Assembly: GCA_949825025.1 (NCBI GenBank)
Contig: OX463778.1
Span: 32,876,616 to 32,940,615 of the forward strand
Reading direction: 5' to 3'
Source: Siphlonurus alternatus
Taxonomy: Eukaryota > Arthropoda > Insecta > Ephemeroptera > Siphlonuridae
DNA: 64,000 nucleotides
The notes beneath the pieces are model-generated. The model searched no databases. It was given only the letters and a program-made list of their open reading frames with translations, and was not told the origin of the DNA. A program made the position numbers and the translations under genes. Below are positions 13,301-25,300 of the stretch, piece after piece. The first letter of the stretch is position 1, and each line of letters begins with the position of its first letter.

Positions 13301-16300
13301 ATCTTATATATTATTTGTGTCAATATAATAAATATTAATAACTTTTATTATAACCTGTGATTGATTAACGTAAAAAATTAAAAGATAAGATGTCGATATA
13401 TGTCATTATAAATGGCGTGTGAAAGTGATTGATGGCGAAACACGTGAAAACAGTTTCGTAAATCTGTCTGTGAAGCTCGTCGTCTGTCTAAATGTGCCTC
13501 AAAGCGCGTGCGAGGACCCGCGGTCGGCAAGCGAGCACGACACTCGCACGCACGTAAGCACGACAGCGATCGCCAATCAATCACCGATGCTTTACTTGCA
13601 AACTCTTTGTTAAACTTAAGCTTAAAAGCCAAGCCAAGGTAGAATCCCATAATTTACAAAGTTGAAAATTGGATATTAGCCAGAAAATTCCCAAACCTAA
13701 CGAACGCAACGACCAAAAGCTAATAAAAAGCAAAAAACAAGCCAATAAAAAAAGCAAGTACTTATTGTAGTTATAAATTAAAATAAAGTTCTTTAATTGT
13801 TATTATATATAAATAGATACAAATACGATTTTAAATATAGAATACTTACATCTAAAATAAATAATAACAACAACAACTAATATTTTTAAATTCATTGACT
13901 GCATGTTAATTTTTTTAATTTGATTTTAAATGAATTTAAAATTGATGCATTTAAAAGTTAAAAATATAATTATCATGCGACATATTAGAAGTACTAGTTA
14001 AAATTCTGACCCTGGCCTCAATAATTTTTTTTTTACAAGCACTTGTTGAGAGCAGTTGTCTGCTAGTATTGTGTCTGGTTTATCTTTATAAGGCTCTGAA
14101 TGGTAGTTAGCCTTGTATTCGATAACATAAGCTATAGCAGTGTTGTCCTACATAAAAGGCATCATTCGAACTATCACCAATTATCATTTATGTATACTAT
14201 TAAGTATAATTATAGATAATTATATTCAAACCTAACCAAACATTTATAACAATAATAAACAGGCTTTTTTTTTATTATAAAATATAAAATCATATGTTTA
14301 TTTTTTCTTTTCGAATAAACTTAACATCTTCTTCCCACCGTAAATAATCGAACAAAAGCATTTGAATTTTAAATGAGACATTGTATCTAAGAATAACAAG
14401 TTGCATCACAGTTAAAATTCTAGACAGGTTTCTTGGAAAAATTTATATCCACCCATATAATTCTAAGGAATACAAAAACAGAGAACAATTAGTTATGCTT
14501 TATTGTACAGATAAATTAAAATTATACATGGTGTGTGAAACATTTAAAATAAAAAGTAATAAAAAGTAATTCTAAGAAACAATTCTGTTATAGCAATTAA
14601 ACGAAGGAAATAGTTTTTATGACTCATTTAAAGCCGTATATTTTTTTTTATTAGAAGAAGTAATGGTTGAATTAACACATTTGGAATGTAGTTAATACAA
14701 TTAAGATACTCTTGGAACGTACAGGAATACAATTAATAGCAATGAAAAAGTAAGATTGTGGTATTTTATTTTTAAAAATGACAAATCTTGAGCTAGAGAG
14801 TCATACGTTTTGAAATTTGTTTTGCTTGGATACGCTCATGTGGCTTACAACAATAAACTCATGCGGCGAGGCAATTTAATTGCAACAACATTTATGCAAT
14901 ATAATTTTTATTAATTGTTATACAGTTCCATGCAAATGCAACTGATTCTTATTATAGCAGAACTATAAACAGACCTTTCCATCCCGTTATTATTTTTTTT
15001 AGAAATAATTTAGTGTCATTTAATGCATGAGTACTTGATAAATGTTGTTTTCAGAATTTACACTTATGTACTATCAATATTGTTGTGAAATGCCACCCAA
15101 TGCATGAAATAGGAGCGGAAGATTTCAATAATATTTATAATATTATGATTTGTATCCTTGACAAATTGCAACGTAAAAAATAGCATGGAAAAACAGTATT
15201 TTTAAAAGCGAATTTTTGGAATTAAATGACAAAATATGTTAGAGACTAGAATAGAAAGGCGTGGGTATTATTTTAGGCTATACTTATGACCTTACTTGGG
15301 GCTTAGGGCAAATGTATATGAGTCATAACTACTGAGTCATTCTAGCAATATTAAATTACATCATGATATACGCAAGAGCCTTGACTTCAATTCCAATTAA
15401 TAATAGTTTTACAAAAACTCATTGTTTAGATATCGTATTAAGCCATGTCAGCCTTTAGTTTCATTTACTGTTCTAATTAATTTTAATTAAATAATATAAC
15501 AATTATTTTTGATTAAGGTTTATTAATATGACATTTTGTAATTGATTCATTAAAGTAAAAAAACAAAACAAAAAACAAACATGTTTTGAAAAATTGTTTA
15601 GATTCATTATACTTTTACATCTATCTCTAATGGTATAAATTTCAATTTATAAATATTATTTAAACTATAAAAATAATTTTTTAATGTTTTAGTAACAGTT
15701 GTCAGTTTTACAACAAAAGGTATAAAATTAGAATAGTAAGATTACTTTACAAAGAGGATTGTAAAAAACAGAGTAGTTTCACTTGCACAAAGGAATGGTA
15801 TTAATCTTCGTGTCTCGCGCCTGGCATTCTCAGCTCTGTGTACTACACAGCGAGCACGTCACAAATAATTGCAGCTTTAGAGAGACAAAAAGTATTCGGC
15901 AATGTGTGGCATCTCTTTAGGGGTTACGAAAGTCGTGAGCTTTGAAATTAAGGTTAAATAAACATGGTCCCCCTACTTCCCTTGTCAAACGGGCGTTTAT
16001 CTGATTGTGAGAGCAAAACTTCACGTAAAATCAAATCTTAAGAATTAAAAGGGATAAGATTCAAAATTTTAAAGCAAAAATACGTAAATTTAGATGCGTG
16101 AATCAACTGTTTCTTTTTATAAAAATAAAAATACATTTTTTTTACGTAAATAAATTAATGGTAATAAATGTTTTTTAACGTTAGTTTATGACTCGTCCAA
16201 ACGCCCACTCTAGCAAGGGACAAAATTCCTCGCAGATGAGTTTACGGCAAACAATGAGTGATGAGTCTAAGTTTAAACATTGTGGGCGGCTGACTAAAAA

Positions 16301-19300
16301 CAGAATCATTCGCCCGCACTTTCCATGTTTTTATGCACCTAAGCGTAATCTATCTTTGGAAAAATAATACGTGAAAAGAAAAGTAAAGCTGCAATTTAAT
16401 TTCTGAATATTAATACACATAACATGTATCCTGTTTAATTAATGTGGAATTCACAAAAAATAATAATACTATGATTTATAAACATTTAACATTTTTTTTG
16501 TGAATTCCACTTACAATCATTCAATTTCTCAATGCTTCAATTGATTTTCTTAATAAGAAAATAATATTAATTGTAAAGTAAAACAATACATTCCACTATA
16601 TTAATTAAAAGTATCACTGCTTCATGCTTATATGAAATCACTCTCGATGTATCCACACAATATTAAATTGCACTGCACCACCGACACCACAAACTGTCAC
16701 CACACACTACACACAACCTCGAGTGCACCTTGTTGAACGAACCAAAGCAGTATCACGACTGAGAAGTAAGAGGGAGGTCGAGGACCAAAGCAAAGATGTT
16801 TTTTTACCTCTGCGCTGATGTAGACCAATGGCGGGAGGACGGAGAGAGAGGGTTAGCTAAGTTGTGGTGGGAGGAGAAGAGACCGCTTGCTCTCTCTCGT
16901 CGTAAAGATCTTGTCTTGGAGCAAACTCAGAGGTGGGCGGGACGTCATCATATTACGTCATCACGAATACCCTCTCCCCCCTTTTTACCTTTACTTTTTG
17001 TTATGCATCTTGTACATACTTGAAAAGAAAATTATATTATTTACAAAGTAAATGGACGTAACGACGTTACTTGTATGTCGAGAATGTTCAAGTTTAAAAT
17101 TATTTATTTTTTACTTTATGAATGTCGAGCCAATTTGGCTGGCAACTTCTTCCAGAGAATGACTCATTTTTAAATTTTCTCGTCATGCGTGACGTCACTT
17201 GTGATCCTCCTCTCTGTCTTGAAATATTGCAGCGTGACATAAACTTTAAACAAACGCTGTTTGGATCATTTATACACGTAATGTTGTGTCTCATCATGAC
17301 AAATTTCTCAACTACTTGTTACAAGTTTTTATTTATTTTTTTTTTTTAGCAAAGTGCTTTCGCTGTATTTTTTAATTTTGGTTTTCTTGAAAATAATGCA
17401 ACCCGCTAAACATAAAGGTAACAAAAGTTGCATAGTTATCATATTGAATTTTGAGGGAAAAAAGAATTGTAATAAAAAACTCTTAAACTGAAAAGAAAAA
17501 TGTCTCAACGTCGTTTTATAAAAAAACAAAAAACTAATGCTTGCTACACCGTATGTGTAATATCTCAAATCTACTTCGTAAATGGAAAAGAAGGCCTTGA
17601 TCTTTATTACTTTATTATATGCTAAAAGTGATACGTTAAATCGTATTCATTTTCGAGCTATGGAAATATTTATGTATGCTTATTATTTTCTGCTAAACTT
17701 ATCTTCGGACATTTAATAAAACAAAGAATTACCATTAATTTTTATTCGTAAATAAAATAATGCTATAAAGTAAAAGTTTTTGTCACTGAAACTTAACTTT
17801 CGTCATGTCGTCGTCAACGTGGAAAGGTGTATTCTCCCCTGCTCTAACTGTTGTTCTGTTCCAAATTTAGTTGATGATTCTCTAAAAATTACCACGCACG
17901 TGTCAAGCTTGTCACTAAGTTGTCGCAATGTTTTTTATACCTCCACTCGACTTCTCAGAATACAAAAATAAAATACATGACATCATCTTTTAACTCATAA
18001 ACAACATCTATGCATAAACAACAACACGTAATTATAATTATCACAAGTACAGTACATCAAGTTATACACCTGCATCAACTCAAGAGAGAGAGAGAGACTT
18101 TAGTCTCTCTTCACACAATCCTCTTGCATGGCCATAAGCAAAGTATTCACAAAACTTACTGCAATCTTCTGTAGTAAAATTGTCGGTGTGGTGTGGCTAA
18201 TTATGTCATGCCAGGGTAATTCGTTATGTGCTCGTCTCACCAGCGAGAAGATTCATGTTTAGTTGACACAAACCGTACAATTCCTCGTCCGTCTTGAACT
18301 TGGGACGTTTGCCAACTTAATTGTACATCGTCACTATCTTATTTCTATCGTTACGTCATTTTTATAAAAATAAACTTTTATTCATTAAATTATTATCATT
18401 ATTTTTTTTATCTTATTTTTTTTTTTCATCGAAAAGAAAAGAATAGAAATATATTTTATTTATTTTTCATCCTTGTTTTTATTACATTGCATGTTCTTAA
18501 CATTTAATCCATGTGTTATAAATGTCTTTACTAAATCCTAATTGTTATTAACTTATTATTGTGGTAAATTTAAAATAGCACAAGTTGATTGGTAAGCAAG
18601 TATTTAATTCTACACGTTCTAAATTATCTATTATAGACCCCAACCATTGTTACAGAATTCAAAGCGAATAAAAATGCATTATGAAGGGGAAGTTACAGTA
18701 CTACTATGATTACTGATCAATTACTGACATAGCTTTGCTGAGAACTGGTAGAGGGGGTCTAGAAACTTATTGGTGGGGTTGTACTCTTTACTTACCAACA
18801 GACCTGTCTTGTTTACCACGATGATATCTATACTGACATGCGATTTTTTTATGGAAGGAATGTTGTGTGGTTTTGCAAGCTTGTTGTAATTAATTCCTCT
18901 ACAAAGGTTGCGATGACGCTGAGGGATGTTGTCGTGAGAAATATAAAGGCGAGAGTATGTGAGCATCTCGCCGAGTGAGCAAGCGCAGTTAGCCAAGTAA
19001 TCTTAGCATGACCTCACACAACGCCCGGAGACTGCATGGGGCCTCTCCCGCTAAGAGGAAATCTACAAATAAACTATTTATACCATGCGCAGCAAATATC
19101 ATGATTTATATTTTACATTCTCAATGTTCTTCAATGTATCTTCTTAAAATGGGTTGCATTGAAAATAATTTTTTATTTCAACAGATTTCTAGAAACGTAT
19201 ATCAATAGATTAAATTTAAATGGTGTGCGAATTCGAAATTTAAAATTATACAAAATATTTAAATAAAAAAAGTTACTAAATTTGTATTGGTTCACAAAAA

Positions 19301-22300
19301 AAAAAACACACATTTTTTTAAAGAAGTATGAAATTAAATTGTGAAGATTATTTTATACTAAACTAGCATGGTGTTCCGATGATACATTATTATCAGAGAG
19401 GTATAATTGAGCTGAAATTTACATTAATTCGAGCATGTTTCAATTAATGAGGATTGATTATTTATTCACTACTTAATATTTAAATAGCAAACATTAAAAA
19501 GAAATAATATAAAAAGTGCATTAAATTATCTTTTTCATATTGTATTGAAATTACAGCAATATAAAACCTGTGTTTATAATTAAATATTTGTTCAATAAAC
19601 ATACTACCGTATATGGTACAGAAATTTATCTGCTTCCAAGTAATTATTTTCGTGTGAGGCCACAGCTCGCTTACATCGGAAATGGTGGTTTGTGTAGTCA
19701 GTCGTCAGTCTTCGCAACTCAAGATGTCAGTGCGAGCAAATAAACTAAGTCACGGCTCGTGCTCGCAGCTGTGCTACACCAGATTTACTTAACGGTAGAA
19801 TAGTGCGGTAGCATTAACGTACGGGAGCGTATAATTCGAACGATAAATATTGATATTATAAACCGTATTATGTAACAGTTATTTTAATTACCATTATAAT
19901 GTTTGTAAAATGAAATGTATCTGAACAAAAAAAAAAAATTAACATTTATTACAAGAATAAAAATTAAACTGCCACGAAATTAGTTTTGCAATTTTAAATT
20001 ATTTTATTATATCATGTAATAAAATATTACTTTCATATCAACTTTCTCGTCAAGAAATCTCGCATGTTAAATAAAACGTTGTTAGTTTTGGATCGATTGA
20101 ATCATAACATTTAAGAATGATGTTAGTTAATTTTATTTCTACGACGTGGAATATATATTTTTAGTCAAAAATTCGTAAAAAAAATAAATAAATAATAAAA
20201 AAACTGCAAATGAATAATACAAAAAAACTAACATCTGTCCTGCTTTTTATGTAACTAATATTTTTTTGTGGATGAAACATAGTAATATGCTACTTAATAC
20301 ATTAAAATCATTAAATACACGTGGAATGATTTGTAAATTATAATAACCTATATATTAATTAACTCTCCTTATTATAAATAAGGAGAGAACTAGAAAGATA
20401 GGTATTTTATTTTTGTTTTCAGAACGTTCGAGCAAACATTTCCCAGTAGGCAGCACACGCGTGCCAGATCAGGCAGATGTTTATGATTTTCCCGTACAAC
20501 AAGATGGGACTCAACCTCAACATAATAGGCCTGAAGATTCTGCTGAAGTTATACAACAGCCGTCACGCGGGAGGCAGCGAGCTGGTGAGCCAACTGACTC
20601 TGCGGCTCCTTGGCGACGACGCCAAAACGCCAGTTTGGAGCGCAGCGCCGCTCCGTGGCGCCGCCGTCAATCTGATACTCCTCGCTCTCGTAGCTCTAGC
20701 GTACCGTGGCGCTCCCAACCACCAGAACCAACCCCCTGGACGGAACAAGGCGTGAAACTTAAACCATCGAAAGTACAAAAGAAGAAACAAGAAAAGGAAA
20801 AATTAGAACCAGTACAGTTAAAAAAGACAAAACCAGAAAGGAAACAAATACCTAAAGAACAATTAGAACGTGTAGATTTAAAACCAGTTAAACGTGATGA
20901 TATTGAACCTGAAGAAACTGAAGGAATATCATTACGACCTGTAAACCGTGATAAACCTGATATTGATGACAAGGAAGGTTATAAACTAAAAGCCTTTAAG
21001 AAAGATAGTAAATTTGTGCCTGAAGAATATGAGAAAGTTAAGTTGAAGCCAATTCCTAAACAATCCAGAGATGAGTCAGTTTCTGGAGATAGAATTAACC
21101 TGAAGCCTGTACGCAGGCTTACAGAAGATGGGCTGGAGAGATCAGATTTTGAGGATGATTCGAGCTTTCTCGGGATTGATAGAACAGAGGAGGAGACTGG
21201 TCGTAGGTCAACTGAGCCAGTGCCTTGGACTCAGCATGAAGTTAAACTGAAGCCAACAACCCTGCAAAAACGTGAGCCACAGAAAGAGACAGTCGAGGAA
21301 GTTCAGTTAAAACCAACAAAACGAGAGAAAAAGTTAATAAAAAGAGAAACATTAGAGACTGTTGATTTGAAACCTCTTAAGCGAGATCAGACTGAAGATT
21401 ATACATTAAGTGAAGACCAAAGTTTACTGAAGACTTCTTTAGAGGAAGTTGTAGATCTATTGACTATTGACAAAAAAATTGAGGAAGATATTAGAGCAAA
21501 GTCTCCCGAAGTACCATGGTCTAAACAAGAGGTAAAATTACGCAAAACTTCTGTAGAAAAGAAAGAAGTTAGGAAAGAAGCAATGGAGCCTGTTATGTTG
21601 AAACCAACTAAACGAGAAAAGAAACTTATTCCTAAGGAGACAATAGAGAACGTTGAATTAAAACCAGTGAAAAAAGATGATGACGATTTGACTAGTGCAA
21701 TACGTCTAACTGAAGAAGATGACACAAATCTATTATCCCTCAATAGAACTGTTGACGAGGAAACGAAAAGACAGTTGAGATTTGAAGAAGATTCCATGCG
21801 TAAAATTAGTAGAAGCAGAATTCAAGAAGAAGAACAGGACTCAGCGCCCTGGACAAAAACTGAATTAAAATTAAAGAAGGTGACAATGCAAAAGCGTGAG
21901 GTAGAAAAAGAAAATGTGGAAGAAGTACGGTTAAAACCAACAAAACGTGAACAAAAAGTCATTCCTAAAGAAGGCTTAGAGATCGTGGATTTGAAACCAG
22001 TACAAAAAGAACTTCATGAACCTGAAGAACAGGAGCAGGTAAAATTAAAACTGATTCCTAAAAGAATTAAGGAGCCTCAACCTGAAGAAAACGTATTCTT
22101 AAAATCATTTAAGAAAGAAAAACCTGAAGAAGAAGGTATCAAGTTAAAACCATTTAACAAGAGCGAACCGGAACAAGAAAACACTGAAACAACAGCTACT
22201 CTCGAGCCAGTTACGCAGGAAAAGTCACTTACTGACGAAACTGAGAAACAACATTCAATGCCTGCTCAAAAGAAACTTGTTAGAATTCTTCCTGCTGAAG

Positions 22301-25300
22301 AAAAAAGTAGCCATGAGCCAATAATAATGCCTGAAGTACAGCCTGAAGAACAGATAAACGTGGAGAAAATGTCATTGGAGGATGACACGAGCCTCCTCTC
22401 CATCGATAGAAAGGTCGATGAGGATAAGAAGGAAGTTCGTGCTCCAGAAAAGAAGCCTGAAAAACCAAAAGCTTTAGAGACAGTACCATGGACAAAACAG
22501 GATATTAAGCTAAAACGTGCCACAGTGCAAAGAAAAGAGCTCGAGAAACATCAACTAGAGGAAGTGTCACTGAAGCCAGTTAAGCGCGAGCCTAAACAAA
22601 CTAATAAAGAGGAACTAGAACACGTAGACTTAAAACCTATACCTCAAACAGAAGTTCTGGATCAAGTGACACAAGAAATTGAGGAATTAATATCTGAGCC
22701 TGAGACAACAACCGAAAAATTAGTAAAAACTATTAAAAAGAAAAAAAAGAAGGTTCATGAAAGTCTCGAAAAATTTTCAGCAGAAGAAGATAGCTCTTTG
22801 CTTCAAGTCGAAGAAGAGAGCATTGAAGAAGTTACGGAAAAATTACCTTGTCAAGAAACTCAGGAAGACAATATTATTGATTTGACAAAAAAACAAAAGC
22901 CAAATCAGACAGAGGAAACGGTATCAACTATAAAATTAACACATGATATGAAAATAGAAATTGAGAAACAGGAAATTACAACACCGGACGTTGCTCCGGT
23001 TGCACGTGATTTGGCAGTTACCCCGATAGTGGAAGATCAGCCACTGCCATGGCGCCGTGGTAAGAAGACAACCAAGAGTGAACCTGAAGAGCAAGTACAG
23101 CATCCGGTTGCGTCACTTCCCTGGAGACGTAGCAAGAAAACTGTGCAATTTACAAATGAACCTCCAGAAGAAATAATTGTAGATATTGTTCCAATACAAG
23201 ACACCGAGGAACTTCTTGAGCCAACTTCAGGACAAAGAAAAGAGAAACCAGTACGCCGTGATCGCCCTGAATCTCCTGAACCTGAGACTGTTGAGCTTAA
23301 ACCTGTGAAAAGAGAAACTAGAGAAAAAAAAGAAGAAGGAAAAGAAGAAATTGTATTAAAAAGAGCACCACGCAAGGAAAGACCAAAATCTCCAGAACCT
23401 GAAACTATCCAGCTAAAACCATTAAAAAAAGGCAAAATAACCACAGAAGAAAAGTATACAGAAGAAATAAAAATTAAAAAGGCACCACGAAAAGAACGAC
23501 CAACATCAGCAGAACCAGAGACGGTGCAATTGAAACCCTTCAAAAAGGAAAAGTTGTTGAAGCCAGATAAACCTATAGAAGAAGTTGAAATTAAAAAGGC
23601 ACCGCGTAGAGAGGGGTCTAAATCTCCTGAATCAGAGAAAGTGCAACTGAAACCATATAAAAAAGAGAAAGAACCCACAGAAGAAAAAGCTGTAGATGAA
23701 GGAGTTATTAAGAAAGCTCCACGTACACATCATCCCATTTCTCCTGAACCAGAACTAGTTCAATTGAAACCATTCACAAAGCCACCAAAAGAGACCAAAG
23801 AGGATGACAAAGATACAATTGGAATTAAGAAAGCACCTCGAAATAAACTAGATTCACCGGAGCCAGAGACGGTGCAGCTAAAACCTTTCAAAAGAGAAAA
23901 GCACCCTAAAGATGAACCAGAGGTAGAAAAGGTTGAGCTAAAGAGATTTTCTCATAAAGAGCGTCCAAAGTCCCCGGAACTCGAGCCAGTTCAGTTGAAA
24001 CCCTTCACAAAGCCACCCAAAGAGAATGAAAAAGATACTGTTGAAATTAAAAAAGCACCTCGGAAGAAACTAGCATCACCTGAGCCAGAAACAGTGCAGC
24101 TGAAACCTTTCAAAAAAGAAAAACACCCGATAGAAGAACCACAGGCAGAAAAGGTGGAACTTAAGAAAGCTCCACGTAAAGAGCGTTCCAAGTCCCCTGA
24201 ACCTGAGCCCGTTGAGTTGAAACCATTCACAAAGCCACCCAAGGAAGATGATAAAGAAACTGTTGAAATAAAAAAAGCACCTCGAAAGACACTAGATTCA
24301 CCTGAGCCAGAAACGGTGCAGCTGAAACCTTTCAAAAAAGAAAAGCACCCGAAGGAAAGACCACAGGCAGAAAAAGTGGAACTTAAGAAACCTCCACGTA
24401 AAGAGCGTTCCAAGTCTCCTGAACCTGAGCCCGTTCAGTTGAAACCATTCAAAAAGCCACCCAAGGAAGATGATAAAGAAACTGTTGAAATAAAAAAAGC
24501 ACCTCGAAAGAAACTAGATTCACCTGAGCCAGAAACGGTGCAGCTAAAACCGTTCAAAAAAGAAAAGCACCTGAAAGAAGAACCACAGGCAGAAAAAGTG
24601 GAACTTAAGAAAGTTCCACGTAAAGAGCGTCCAAAGTCCCCTGAACCCGAGCCAGTTCAGTTAAAACCATTCACAAAGCCACCCAAAGAGGAAGAAAAAG
24701 ATACTGTTGAAATTAAAAAAGCACCTCGGAAGAAACTAGCATCACCTGAGCCAGAAACAGTGCAGCTGAAACCTTTCAAAAAAGAAAAGCACCCGAAAGA
24801 AGAACCACAAGCAGAAAAGGTGGAACTTAAGAAAGCTCCACGTAAAGAGCGTTCCAAGTCCCCTGAACCCGAGCCCGTTCAGTTGAAACCATTCGCAAAG
24901 CCATTCAAGGAAGATAATAAAGAAACTGTTGAAATAAAGAGGGCACCTCGAAAGAAACTAGATTCACCTGAGCCAGAAACGGTGCAGCTTAAACCTTTCA
25001 AAAAAGAAAAGCACCCGAAAGATGAAACAGAGGTAGAAAAGGTTGAGCTAAAGAGATTTTCTCATAAAGAGCGTCCAAAGTCCCCGGAACTCGAGCCAGT
25101 TCAGTTGAAACCCTTCACAAAGCCACCCAAAGAGAATGAAAAAGATACTGTTGAAATTAAGAAAGCACCTCGAAAGAAACTAGCATCACCTGAGCCAGAG
25201 ACGGTGCAGCTTAAACCTTTCAAAAAGGAAAAGCCCCCGAAAGAAGAACTACAGGTAGAAAAAGTGGAACTTATGAAAGCTCCACGTAAAGAGCGTTCCA

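Noticed and set aside
13378..13650. Overlapping 64-90 codon frames on both strands in a GC-richer island
   Set aside because: No recognisable domain, no splice context in phase with sls, and both strands are equally open; more likely a regulatory island.
10789..20422. Isolated E-box, GATA, E2F-like and MEF2-like matches
   Set aside because: Such short motifs are expected by chance in nearly 10 kb of AT-rich sequence; no clustering that I could defend by eye.
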